DNA of 64,000 bases, taken from the NCBI GenBank assembly GCA_963781025.1, contig CAWADU010000003.1, positions 868,001-932,000 of the forward strand. Direction: 5' to 3'. Made by a program: the position numbers and the translations under genes. Below are positions 53,011 through 63,858 of the stretch, one piece after another; the stretch's first letter is position 1; each line of letters begins with the position of its first letter. A model generated the notes under the pieces. It was not told the origin of the DNA. It did not search any database and worked only from the letters and a program-made list of their open reading frames with translations. The DNA is from Tardibacter sp963781025. Its GTDB lineage: Bacteria > Pseudomonadota > Alphaproteobacteria > Sphingomonadales > Sphingomonadaceae.

Positions 53011-55347
53011 ATGAGCGGGGCCAGCCAAACTGCACTTCATTCAGATGCGTCTAACGGCGCATCTGCCGGCGTCCATTTTGTTCCTGAAGACAGGGCACCC
53101 GAACCAATCACCGATTTCCTTCACGGCCCCGTTGCCGCGAATGACGCAACTTCGCGGGCGGGTCTCATATTGAAGCTTGCCGGATTGCTCGGCTTTTTCT
53201 GGCTCGCGCTTTCGGTCGCCACCGTTTACCTGCTGACGGCCAGTCGCGCCGATATGCAACTCGACCTTGTGGAGTGGGCGGCGATCGTCGCTGCAGTCAC
53301 CGCTCCGCTGGCGTTGATCGGCATTGGCGCGGTGGTTGCCCTGCGCCTGGATGCCGCGCGCGGCGCAACCCTGATCGGCCACGCCCAATCCCTGTTCGAG
53401 TACGCCAGCGCCGACATGCGGTCCGAGATAAGCGCGCTGCGCGGTGCGTTGGTGGCGATGCATAACGATATCGCGGCCAACCGGCATGAGGTCGATCAGC
53501 AGGCGCAGAAGCTCCTCGCAGCCGGCGATGGCTTTTCCCAACAGCTCAGCCAGACGACCGGGCAATTGGCCCAGGAAGCCGTGAGGCTTGCCAAGGCAGC
53601 CGAAGCGCTCGACGAAGCGGCCGCCAACGCAAAGGCTGATTTCGGCGTCGTCATGGCGGACCTCCCAATCATGGAGACGCTCGCCCAATCGGTGTCGGCG
53701 GGCTTTCGCACACTTGGCGATGAAGCGGCCGGACAGGCGGAGCAACTCGCGACGAGCCTGGCAAGGCTGGAACAACAGTCCGGCGAGGTGAAAGATTCCG
53801 CGACCGTCGCCACAGAACATCTGGCAGCGCAGGTCGCCGGGCTGGAACAGGCAACCGAACGCGCGCGCAATCAGCTTGAAGAAGTCGCCGGGCGGCTGAA
53901 CGAAACGGTTGAAGGCGCACTGGCGCGCACCGCTGGCGCGCTCGAGGCAACGCGCACAAGCATCAGCGTCCAGGGCGAGGCGTTGCTCGAAACCGTGGAA
54001 ACAGCGCGGTCGACCCTGGTCGGTACGGGGTCCGACGCGGTTCGCAACCTGTCGGCAAGCGCCCGGCAACTGACGGCGCAATTCTCCGGTCTCGAAAAGA
54101 TGATCGACGATCAGGACAGCCGCGCCAGGAAGCTGATCGCCGAACTGGGAAGCGGGCTCGCCGACGTTGAGGGTCAGCTCGGCGCGCTTGGCGGCACCAG
54201 CGAGGCGCACGCCAGCCAGATGTTCCAGTCCATCGCCAAATTGCGGGCCGAACTCGACGCGATGGCCGCGCCGCTCAATGACAATGGCGAGAACGCGAAC
54301 CGCCTGATCGAACGGGCCGGCCAGCTTCACATCATGCTTGAGGATCTGAAACGGCTGGCCACCGACGGACTGCCCGAAAATCTGGTGGATGCCTGCGAAA
54401 TTATTTCCCAGACGCGCGCGTTGCTTGCCGAAACGCAGGGCGACGTCACCAGCCTCGACGATAAACTCGGCCAGCTGCGAGCGGCGGCCGATGGCGTCAA
54501 GGCAACGTCCGAAGCCAGTCTGGGCATGATCGACAGCGGCCTGAACGTCGCCGTCGACCGGGTCGCGACGCTCACCGCGCAACTGGAAGAAAGCCAGGGC
54601 CGGTTGAAGGCTATTGAAAGCGAAGCGGACGATGTCGGTTTCAAGGCATCCTCGACGCTCCTCGATGCCATATCGCGCGCGCGCGACGCCGCTGGGCAAG
54701 CGGCCGAGCATATTCGGACCGTTCTTTCGAACGTGGCCGAGGAGGCCCAGGCCGCGCTGGCACGATCGAACGAAGAAACGCTCAAGTCCTCCGTCGATGA
54801 AGCGATCGGCGGCCGGATTGCAACGCTGAAGGCGGCGAGCGACGAGGCGCTTGCGGCGGCACAGGCCGCATCCGAACGCCTTGCGCGGCAGATGCTGACC
54901 ATCGCCGACACGACCGCCAGCATCGAAACGCGCATCGCCGAGGTGAACACGCAGACCGAGGAGCAGAATCAGGAAGATTTCTCGCGGCAATCCGCGTTGC
55001 TGATCGAATCGCTCAATTCCACCGCGATCGACATCGCGAAGATCATGTCGAACGAGGTGACGGACATTTCATGGGCCGCTTATCTGAAGGGCGATCGCAG
55101 CGTTTTTGCTCGCCGTGCCGTGCGATTGCTCGATTCCGGGGAAGCCAAGACCATCCTGCGCCATTACGAGCAGGAACCGCAGTTCCGGGATCAAGTGAAC
55201 CGCTACGTCCATGACTTCGAGGCGGTTATCCGGCGTGTGCTGTCCGAACGCGATGGCGGCCCCATGGCGGTCGCCATGCTGTCCTCCGATGTCGGCAAGC
55301 TCTATGTCGCCGTGGCCCAGGCCATCGACCGGCTGCGGACCAGTTGA
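53011..55347 (+). CDS. Large membrane-anchored coiled-coil protein
   Basis: 778 residues from ATG 53011. Two membrane helices near the N-terminus (LKLAGLLGFFWLALSVATVY at about 54-76 and AAIVAAVTAPLALIGIGAVV at about 88-108) are followed by about 570 residues of Ala/Glu/Gln-rich coiled coil. A short globular end follows (NEVTDISWAAYLKGDRSVFA, then GPMAVAMLSSDVGKLYVAVA). There is no chemotaxis signalling tip. The plan resembles polar scaffold proteins such as Caulobacter TipN, but that is only an architectural resemblance. It follows the phosphotransferase gene in the same direction and converges with the DUF1467 gene. Confidence 0.7.
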   Translation: MSGASQTALHSDASNGASAGVHFVPEDRAPEPITDFLHGPVAANDATSRAGLILKLAGLLGFFWLALSVATVYLLTASRADMQLDLVEWAAIVAAVTAPLALIGIGAVVALRLDAARGATLIGHAQSLFEYASADMRSEISALRGALVAMHNDIAANRHEVDQQAQKLLAAGDGFSQQLSQTTGQLAQEAVRLAKAAEALDEAAANAKADFGVVMADLPIMETLAQSVSAGFRTLGDEAAGQAEQLATSLARLEQQSGEVKDSATVATEHLAAQVAGLEQATERARNQLEEVAGRLNETVEGALARTAGALEATRTSISVQGEALLETVETARSTLVGTGSDAVRNLSASARQLTAQFSGLEKMIDDQDSRARKLIAELGSGLADVEGQLGALGGTSEAHASQMFQSIAKLRAELDAMAAPLNDNGENANRLIERAGQLHIMLEDLKRLATDGLPENLVDACEIISQTRALLAETQGDVTSLDDKLGQLRAAADGVKATSEASLGMIDSGLNVAVDRVATLTAQLEESQGRLKAIESEADDVGFKASSTLLDAISRARDAAGQAAEHIRTVLSNVAEEAQAALARSNEETLKSSVDEAIGGRIATLKAASDEALAAAQAASERLARQMLTIADTTASIETRIAEVNTQTEEQNQEDFSRQSALLIESLNSTAIDIAKIMSNEVTDISWAAYLKGDRSVFARRAVRLLDSGEAKTILRHYEQEPQFRDQVNRYVHDFEAVIRRVLSERDGGPMAVAMLSSDVGKLYVAVAQAIDRLRTS

Positions 55348-55348
55348 A

Positions 55349-55627
55349 TTACTGCGTGAAGCTGGGCGGCTTCAGGATCGGGAAGGTATCGAGCGTCACC
55401 CACCCATAGAAATAATTAGCATAAAAGAGGCCGAATAACGCCGCCGACAACAAGGTTGTCCACAGGCACTTGCGTTTCAAGTCATGGTTGTGGGGAGCGC
55501 TGTCGGCATGGCCGGGCTTGCGATCCTCGCCCACTTCCTCGCTGGTCCTGACGCCGATCGGCAGGATGACGAACAGCGTAAGCGTCCAGAACAAGACATA
55601 GATCGCAAGAACCGAGTACCACTTCAT
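55349..55627 (-). CDS. DUF1467 family small membrane protein
   Basis: 92 residues from ATG 55627 (MKWYSVLAIYVLFWTLTLFV), 5 bases after the rnj stop; a TTG three codons earlier overlaps that stop. Two membrane helices frame the conserved VILPIGVRTSEEVGED and KRKCLWTTLLSAALFGLFYA. This is DUF1467, an alphaproteobacterial family of unknown function commonly placed after rnj. The last gene of the nuo-birA-coaX-rnj run. Confidence 0.88.
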   Translation of the reverse strand: MKWYSVLAIYVLFWTLTLFVILPIGVRTSEEVGEDRKPGHADSAPHNHDLKRKCLWTTLLSAALFGLFYANYFYGWVTLDTFPILKPPSFTQ

Positions 55628-55632
55628 CGCGA

Positions 55633-57276
55633 TCAATCCAGCCTGACCACCGCAACTTCAACGATCGGCTTCTTGCCCGTCCAGGCCGTCGCCGTGCGCC
55701 GCGCCGCCAGTCTCAACGCTTCACGCAGACGCGTCTCGCCGGCGCCAGCCTCCGAACGCGCCGCTTCCTTCAATTTCTCTCGCACCTCGTCGAGAAACGC
55801 CTCGCGGTCTTCCTCGACGGGAACGCCCTGCATCAGCACCACCGGCTCTGCACCAATCCCTGTGCCATCAAGGATCATCGTCACGGCCATATAGCCGTGG
55901 ACCGATATCCGCCGCCGCGAAACCATGGTCGCGCCATCGGACGGCAATATCACATCGCCATCCAGCACCAGCCGGCCCGCCGGTTCATAGTTGATGATCT
56001 GGGGATCTCCGGGGGCAAGGCGAATGACCGAGCCGTTCTTCGGCACGACAGTCTGTGGCACGCCCTGCTCGAGCGCAAATCGCGCATGTTCGACCATATG
56101 ACGCATTTCGCCGTGCACCGGCACGACCATTTGCGGCTTCAGCCATCCGTACATGGCGGCAAGGTCCGGACGGCCCGGATGCCCGGATACGTGGATCAGG
56201 GCCTGGCGGTCGGTAATCATGGTGATACCAGCCTCCGCCAACTGGTTCTGGATGCGGCCGATGGCGATTTCATTGCCCGGAATCTGTTTCGACGAAAAGA
56301 CGATGGTATCGCCCGCCGTCAACTTGATCGGATGGTTTCTGGCGGCGATCCGCGCGAGCGCGGCCATCGGCTCGCCCTGCCCGCCTGTTGCGATCACCAT
56401 CAACTGGTCACGCGGGAGGTCCATCGCCGCATCAAATGAAATTGTTTCAGGAAAATCAGTGAGATATCCAACACTCTTGGCAGTCTTTGTGATGCGTTCC
56501 AGCGAACGTCCCGCAATCGCCAGTTGCCGCCCCGTGTCGCGCGCAACCTGCCCCAACGTCGACAGCCGCGCCGCGTTGGATGCAAAGGTCGTCACAACGA
56601 CGCGGCCCTTTGCATCCGCGATGATCTGGTCCAGATCGGCCCTTACTTCGCTTTCCGATCCCGACGTCTCCGAATTGAAGACGTTGGTGGAATCGCCGAC
56701 CACCGCAAGCACGCCCGCAGCGCCAATCGCCGTCAACTCCTCGGCCGTCGATGGGGAGCCAAGCACGGGCTCTTCGTCCAGCTTCCAGTCGCCGGTATGG
56801 AAGATGCGGCCGAACGGCGTATCGATGAGCAACGCATTGCCTTCGGGAATCGAATGGGCAAGCGGTATGTAGCGGCACGAAAACGGCCCGAGATCGACCT
56901 TGCCGCCCAGCTCGATGATGTTGAGTTCGACCCTGTCCGCTATGCCTTCTTCCTGCAGCTTCGCCCGAATGAGCGCGGCGGTGAAGGGGGTTGCATAGAG
57001 CGGTACGCCCAGTTCCTCCACCAGATAGGGGATCGCGCCGATATGATCTTCGTGTCCGTGCGTCAGCACGATACCGAGCAGATCATCGCGGCGTTCCTCG
57101 ATGAACGCGAGATCGGGCAGCACGAGATCGATGCCCGGCACCGTCGGGTCGCCGAAGGTAAGGCCGAGATCGACCATCAGCCATTTGCCACGGCAACCAT
57201 AGAGGTTGACGTTCATTCCGATCTCACCCGACCCGCCAAGCGGCAGGAAGATCAGTTCGTCGCCAGGAGTTATTAT
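55633..57276 (-). CDS. rnj: Ribonuclease J (start codon uncertain)
   Basis: About 547 residues. MBL/beta-CASP RNase: LTHGHEDHIGAIPYLVEELG (metal site), PLAHSIPEGNALLI, TGDWKLDEEPVLGSPS, VGDSTNVFNSETSGSE, RSLERITKTAKSVGYL and HVSGHPGRPDLAAMYGWLKP are present. The first ATG (57216) begins MNVNLYGCRGKWLMVDLG, but conserved residues TPGDELIFLPLGGSGEIG are encoded in the same frame before it, with only ATA codons (57276, 57273) and no ATG, GTG or TTG up to the in-frame stop. The end given here follows the homology. Either a rare start or a base error is present. Endo/5'-exonuclease in mRNA decay and rRNA processing. Confidence 0.85.
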   Translation of the reverse strand: MITPGDELIFLPLGGSGEIGMNVNLYGCRGKWLMVDLGLTFGDPTVPGIDLVLPDLAFIEERRDDLLGIVLTHGHEDHIGAIPYLVEELGVPLYATPFTAALIRAKLQEEGIADRVELNIIELGGKVDLGPFSCRYIPLAHSIPEGNALLIDTPFGRIFHTGDWKLDEEPVLGSPSTAEELTAIGAAGVLAVVGDSTNVFNSETSGSESEVRADLDQIIADAKGRVVVTTFASNAARLSTLGQVARDTGRQLAIAGRSLERITKTAKSVGYLTDFPETISFDAAMDLPRDQLMVIATGGQGEPMAALARIAARNHPIKLTAGDTIVFSSKQIPGNEIAIGRIQNQLAEAGITMITDRQALIHVSGHPGRPDLAAMYGWLKPQMVVPVHGEMRHMVEHARFALEQGVPQTVVPKNGSVIRLAPGDPQIINYEPAGRLVLDGDVILPSDGATMVSRRRISVHGYMAVTMILDGTGIGAEPVVLMQGVPVEEDREAFLDEVREKLKEAARSEAGAGETRLREALRLAARRTATAWTGKKPIVEVAVVRLD

Positions 57277-57287
57277 TTTACAAACTC

Positions 57288-58070
57288 TTATTTGCGGATG
57301 TTGCGCTGGTGAATCAGCGCCAATCCCTTGATTGTCAGGTCACCATCCACATGATCGAAAATGGCCGTGTGCTGTTCGAAAAGGAGCGCAAGCCCGCCGG
57401 TTGCGACGACCTTGGCGGGCCGGCCGATCTCGTCGCGGATGCGCTCGATCAATCCCTCGATCAGCCCGATATAACCCCAATAGACGCCGCTGTGCATTGC
57501 GTCCACCGTTGTCCGGCCGATGACCGACTGGCCGGGAGCGGGCGCTTCGATCACGATCTTCGGCAACCGTGCCGCCGCGGCCGCCAGCGCGTCGAGCGAG
57601 AGATTGATGCCCGGGGCTATGACGCCTCCCTTGTAGGTGCCGACAAAATCGACGACGTCGAAGGTGGTGGCCGTACCGAAATCCACGATCACCAAATCGC
57701 CGCCATAAAGGCTATGGGCGGCGAGCGCATTGACGATACGGTCTGCCCCTACTTCCTCTGGTGCGGCAACATCGATCCGCATGCCGGGATCGACGCCCGG
57801 CGTCCCGACGACGAGCGGCGCATGACCGAAATATTTGGTGGCCAGAACCTCCATATTATGGAGCGCGCGGGGCACCACCGTGGCGATGATGACGGCGTCG
57901 ATCGCCTTTCGGTCCAGCCCCGCGATCTGGAGCAGCTGGAACAGCCAAACCGCATATTCATCACCGGTGCGGCGCGGATCGGTCGCAATCCGCCAGCGGT
58001 GGCGTATTTCGTCGCCTTCGACAAGCGCGAAGACGACATTGGTGTTACCGGCATCGATCGCAAGCAGCAT
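57288..58070 (-). CDS. coaX: Type III pantothenate kinase
   Basis: 260 residues. The ASKHA-fold motifs are MLLAIDAGNTNVVFALVEGD at the start, GADRIVNALAAHSLYGGDLV, VDFGTATTFDVVD, and GVIAPGINLSLDALAAAAAR. It phosphorylates pantothenate, the first step of coenzyme A synthesis, and is not inhibited by CoA in this class. Between birA and rnj on the minus strand, a conserved alphaproteobacterial order. Confidence 0.95.
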   Translation of the reverse strand: MLLAIDAGNTNVVFALVEGDEIRHRWRIATDPRRTGDEYAVWLFQLLQIAGLDRKAIDAVIIATVVPRALHNMEVLATKYFGHAPLVVGTPGVDPGMRIDVAAPEEVGADRIVNALAAHSLYGGDLVIVDFGTATTFDVVDFVGTYKGGVIAPGINLSLDALAAAAARLPKIVIEAPAPGQSVIGRTTVDAMHSGVYWGYIGLIEGLIERIRDEIGRPAKVVATGGLALLFEQHTAIFDHVDGDLTIKGLALIHQRNIRK

Positions 58071-58091
58071 CAGCCCGGTCCTTTACGAGGA

Positions 58092-58811
58092 TCACAACGC
58101 AAATATATCACCCGCGTGAACGACGCGAGTGGAACCGTCGGCGAGCCTGAGCAGGAGCGCGCCGTCGGCATCGATGCCGTCATAGCACCCCCTGTATTCG
58201 CCGCCATCCGCGAGGCGGGCAACAAGGGCTGCACCCCGTTTGTGGGCAAGCACGGTCCAGGCCTCACGCACCGGCATAAATCCGTTTGAGCGCCATTGTG
58301 CCAACCGGATCGACCACCGTTCCGCAAGCACCTGAAGCATCACATCGGGCGAAGGGGATTGCACACCCGCGGCATCAAGCGAAATCGCGGGCCGTTCGGC
58401 ATCGGGCGGGAAATGGACGAGGTTGACGCCGAAGCCGACCACGACGGCATCGCCTTCCCGCTCAAGCAGGATTCCGCAAAGCTTCCGGTCATCGAGCAGC
58501 ACGTCGTTTGGCCATTTCAGCATCAGCCTTTTCGGGGCGACCCAAACGCCGATCGTATCATAAAGGGCAAGCGCTGCGACGAAGCCGAGTTGCTGGGCGG
58601 GCGGATCGGTCGCCCCTATCCTGACGAGCGTGCTGGCATAGAGGTTGCCCGGCTCGGACACCCACAGGCGCCCCCTGCGCCCGCGCCCGCCGCTCTGGCG
58701 GTCCGCGCGAACCCATGATCCTTCTTTCGCACCTTTCCGCGCCTCGCCGGCAAGCCAGTCGTTGGTCGAGCCAAGCTCGGCGAAAACGTGGAAGTCAGGA
58801 TCGGGGATCAG
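58092..58811 (-). CDS. birA: Biotin--[acetyl-CoA-carboxylase] ligase (CTG start inferred)
   Basis: About 239 residues, catalytic-only BirA without a DNA-binding domain. FHVFAELGSTNDWLAG, ADRQSGGRGRRGRLWVSEP (biotinyl-AMP loop), LKWPNDVLLDDRKLCGILLE and VGFGVNLVHFPP are the signatures. The first standard start codon (GTG 58661) falls inside the conserved biotin loop. The frame upstream is open, and a CTG at 58811 overlaps the nuoN stop (CTGA), exactly where relatives have ATGA or GTGA. CTG is used here. It attaches biotin to carboxylases. Confidence 0.85.
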   Translation of the reverse strand: MIPDPDFHVFAELGSTNDWLAGEARKGAKEGSWVRADRQSGGRGRRGRLWVSEPGNLYASTLVRIGATDPPAQQLGFVAALALYDTIGVWVAPKRLMLKWPNDVLLDDRKLCGILLEREGDAVVVGFGVNLVHFPPDAERPAISLDAAGVQSPSPDVMLQVLAERWSIRLAQWRSNGFMPVREAWTVLAHKRGAALVARLADGGEYRGCYDGIDADGALLLRLADGSTRVVHAGDIFAL

Positions 58812-60249
58812 AACAGCGCCCTCGCCGCATTGGCGGTCGCCGCAGACAGCAGCGGAATGGCAAAATAGCCGAGCGGCGAGACGAACAGCGCAGCCGCCGT
58901 CACCATGCCCATGTTGATCCGGCTGTCGGCGGGCCCAAAAGCAGGCGCCGGCTCATCGAAGTACATCGTCTTGACGACCTTCAGATAATAGAAGGCGCCA
59001 ATAACCGATGCCGTGATGCCGATCACGGCCAGCGGCAGCAAGCCCGCAGCGACCGCGGCGTTGAACACGAGGAATTTCGGCCAGAAGCCGAACAGGGGCG
59101 GAATGCCGGCAAGCGAGAACATGAAGACGGCAAGCGCCGCCGCCAGCCCCGGCCGGGTGCGGGACAGGCCCGAAAGCGACGCGATGGTTTCTATCGGACG
59201 ACCATCAAGATCGCGCATCTGCAGAACGCAGATGAAGGAACCCATGGTCATCGCAACATAGACGACCAGGTAGAATAACACTGCGGCGACGCCTTCGGGC
59301 GATGCCGCGGCAAGACCGATCAGCGCGAAACCGATATTGTTGATCGACGAATAGGCAAGCAGCCGCTTGATGTTGCTCTGCCCGATCGCACCGACCGCGC
59401 CGAGGATGATCGACGCGAGCGAGGAAAAGATCACGATCTGCCGCCAATCGCCGACCGCACCACCGAATGCGTCGATCGAAACGCGGATGAAAAGGCCCAT
59501 CGCGGCGACCTTTGGCGCAGTGGCGAAGAAGGTCGTAACCGGCGTCGGCGCGCCCTCGTAAACATCGGGCGTCCACATATGGAACGGGACCGCCGAAATC
59601 TTGAACGCGAGGCCCGCGAGCACAAAGCTGAGGCCGAACAACACCCCGATTGGGCGCCCGCCGGAAATGGCGTCGGCGATGCCGCTGAACGAAGTGGCGC
59701 CGGTAAAGCCGTAGACCAGCGACACCCCATAGAGCAGGATGCCCGATGCAAGCGCCCCGAGTACGAAATATTTGAGACCGGCCTCGGACGACCGCGTCTC
59801 GCCGCGATGAAACGCTGCCAGCACATAGGCGGCAAGCGACTGCAGCTCCAGCCCCACGTAGAGCGAAAGCATGTTGGGCGCCGATACCATCATGCCCATG
59901 CCGGTGACGGCCAGCAGAAGCAGGATGGGATATTCGAAGCGCGTCGAATGGCTGCGCTGCATATAGGGCAGCGACACAATCGTCACCGCCGCGGCCGCCG
60001 CATAGATCAAGACCTTCAGGAAGGTCGAAAAGCCATCGGCGATATACAGACCGTCATAGCCGAGCCCGCCCGACCCGGCCGGGCCCAGCAATGCCAGACC
60101 GGCGGCGGCGTAGAGCGCGACGCAGAGCCAGCTCAGCAGCTTCAGCGACCGGTCGCCCTGGAAGGCGCCGATGAGCAAAAGCACCAGCGCGCCGAGCGAA
60201 AGAATGATCTCGGGCAACGACAGGGCAAGCGATTGTTGAAGCGATTGCA

Positions 60250-60250
<1 letters not shown>
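58808..60250 (-). CDS. nuoN: NADH-quinone oxidoreductase subunit N
   Basis: 480 residues from ATG 60250; a TTG one codon earlier is possible. Antiporter-like Complex I membrane subunit with about 14 helices. It contains SLYVGLELQSLAAYVLAAFH (conserved Glu), KYFVLGALASGILLYGVSLV, PFHMWTPDVYEGAPTPVTTF (broken helix), IGQSNIKRLLAYSSINNIGF and SLAGIPPLFGFWPKFLVF. It takes part in proton translocation. The start overlaps the nuoM stop and the stop overlaps birA. Confidence 0.96.
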
Positions 60251-61806
<1,556 letters not shown>

Positions 61807-61810
61807 ATCG

Positions 61811-63850
61811 TTATCGCACCATCGCCCAGGTCGTGGCAGCGGCGATGCCAAGCAGCATCACCAGCGCATAAGTGTAGACATAACCGGATTGCAGACGCCT
61901 TGCGGCGGCGCTTCCCCCGGCGACGACGGCAGCCATGCCATCGGGGCCGAACCGGTCGATGGTGCCCATGTCTCCCTGTTTCCAGAGGACCCGCCCGATC
62001 GCGAAAGCGGGACGGACGAACAGGAAGTCATACAGCTCGTCGAAATACCATTTGTGCGTCAGGAAACGATGCAATGCCCGGAAATGCGCCACAAATGCGG
62101 CCGGAACCCCCGGGTTGCGGATATAGCTGTTCCAGGCAATCGCAAGCCCGATCAACATGGCGATGCCCGGCGAAAGCTTTGCCCACAGCGGGATGCCGTG
62201 CATCGCGTGCATCAGATGGTGATCGAACGCGACCGACCCATTCCAGAAATTATGCTCCACGTCGAGGAAGCCGGCGTGGAACAGGAAGCCGGAGAACACC
62301 GCGCCGAGCGCCAGCACGACAAGTGGCACCAGCATCGTCCAGGGGCTTTCGTGCGGATGGTAGCCCGCCGTTCCGGCGATCGCATGGCCGCTGGAGACAT
62401 GGTTGTCGGCGCTGTCGGTCGTGCCTTCGGCGTCGGCGTCCTCATGCTCGTGATGGACCGCATGCTGGATATGATCCGACCCAGCCCAGCGCGCTTCACC
62501 AAAAAAGGTGAGGAACACCAGACGCCAGGAATAGAAGCTGGTCAACAGCGCCGCGAACACGCCGACCGCAAAAGCGACGTAACCCGCCTGCGTGCCCGAA
62601 GCGAACGCCGCCTCGATGATCGCGTCCTTCGAATAGAAACCGGCGAAACCGAACACCCCCATCACGCCAACGCCGGTGATGGCGAGCGTGCCCGCCGTCA
62701 TCGCCCAGAAGGTGAGCGGAATGCGCTTACGGAGTGCACCATAATAACGCATGTCCTGCTCATGGTGCATGGCGTGGATAACCGAGCCAGCGCCCAGGAA
62801 GAGCAGCGCCTTGAAGAAGGCGTGGGTGAACAGGTGGAACATCGCCGCGCCATAGGCGCCGACGCCCGCCGCGAAGAACATGTAGCCGAGCTGCGAACAG
62901 GTCGAATAGGCGATCACACGCTTGATGTCGTTCTGCACCGTGCCGACTGTTGCCGCGAACAGCGCGGTCGCTGCGCCCACATAAGTGACAACGGTGGTTG
63001 CAGTCTCACTCGTCTCGAACATCGGCGAAAGGCGGCAGACCATGAACACGCCCGCCGTCACCATGGTCGCGGCATGAATCAGCGCGGACACCGGCGTTGG
63101 GCCTTCCATCGCGTCCGGCAGCCAGGTGTGGAGACCAAGCTGGGCCGACTTGCCCATCGCGCCGACGAACAACAGGAGGCAAAGCAGCGTCATGGTGTCG
63201 ACCCGCAGGCCGATGAAACCGATGGTCGAGCCCGCCATGCCCGGCGCGGCGGCGAGGATCGCCGGGATCGAGATCGTGCCGAACACCAGGAAGGTGCCGA
63301 AGATGCCGAGCGAAAAGCCGAAGTCGCCGACGCGGTTGACGACGAACGCCTTGATCGCCGCCGCATTGGCCGACGGCTTGTGATACCAGAAACCGATGAG
63401 AAGATAGGAGGCAAGACCCACCCCTTCCCAGCCAAAGAACATCTGGACGAGATTGTCGGCCGTCACCAGCATCAGCATGGCGAAGGTGAATAGCGACAGA
63501 TAGGCAAAGAAGCGGGGCTGGTCGGGGTCTTCGGCCATATAGCCCCAGCTATAAAGGTGGACGAGCGCCGAGACCGTCGTCACCACCACCAGCATGACCG
63601 CCGTCAGCATGTCGACGCGCAACGCCCATGCGACCTGCAAATCGCCCGAATGAATGAAATCCAGCACATGCGCGACAAAGGGCTGCATCTGTCCCGCCAT
63701 CATCGGCAGGAAGATGCTCCATGCGAGCGCGCAGGAAATGAATAGCGCGGCCGTTGTGACAAGCTTGGCCGGCAGGTTGCCGATTGCGCGATTGCCCAAT
63801 CCCGCGATGATGGCCGCCGCGAGCGGCAGGAAGACGAGCGTCTGGATCAT
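61811..63850 (-). CDS. nuoL: NADH-quinone oxidoreductase subunit L
   Basis: 679 residues, the longest antiporter-like Complex I subunit. The FFGWEGVGLASYLLIGFWYH motif carries the conserved Glu. LHTWLPDAMEGPTPVSALIH, DIKRVIAYSTCSQLGYMFFA and FLGAGSVIHAMHHEQDMRYY follow. It ends with the lateral helix and a final helix (TYALVMLLGIAAATTWAM). A His/Asp-rich loop (HHEHEDADAEGTTDSADNH) sits near residue 465. Eight bases after nuoK. Confidence 0.96.
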   Translation of the reverse strand: MIQTLVFLPLAAAIIAGLGNRAIGNLPAKLVTTAALFISCALAWSIFLPMMAGQMQPFVAHVLDFIHSGDLQVAWALRVDMLTAVMLVVVTTVSALVHLYSWGYMAEDPDQPRFFAYLSLFTFAMLMLVTADNLVQMFFGWEGVGLASYLLIGFWYHKPSANAAAIKAFVVNRVGDFGFSLGIFGTFLVFGTISIPAILAAAPGMAGSTIGFIGLRVDTMTLLCLLLFVGAMGKSAQLGLHTWLPDAMEGPTPVSALIHAATMVTAGVFMVCRLSPMFETSETATTVVTYVGAATALFAATVGTVQNDIKRVIAYSTCSQLGYMFFAAGVGAYGAAMFHLFTHAFFKALLFLGAGSVIHAMHHEQDMRYYGALRKRIPLTFWAMTAGTLAITGVGVMGVFGFAGFYSKDAIIEAAFASGTQAGYVAFAVGVFAALLTSFYSWRLVFLTFFGEARWAGSDHIQHAVHHEHEDADAEGTTDSADNHVSSGHAIAGTAGYHPHESPWTMLVPLVVLALGAVFSGFLFHAGFLDVEHNFWNGSVAFDHHLMHAMHGIPLWAKLSPGIAMLIGLAIAWNSYIRNPGVPAAFVAHFRALHRFLTHKWYFDELYDFLFVRPAFAIGRVLWKQGDMGTIDRFGPDGMAAVVAGGSAAARRLQSGYVYTYALVMLLGIAAATTWAMVR

Positions 63851-63858
63851 TGGGGCGA

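Noticed and set aside
53041..54990. Long minus-strand open frame (649 codons) opposite the coiled-coil gene
   Set aside because: Composition is Arg/Gly-rich antisense of a high-GC gene. The plus-strand frame has membrane helices, heptads and sensible codon use.
52060..55347. A single 1095-residue protein combining a CDP-alcohol phosphotransferase and a coiled coil
   Set aside because: The middle (about 52545-53010) is out-of-frame translation. The phosphotransferase continues in another frame to 52930, and the coiled-coil gene has its own ATG at 53011.
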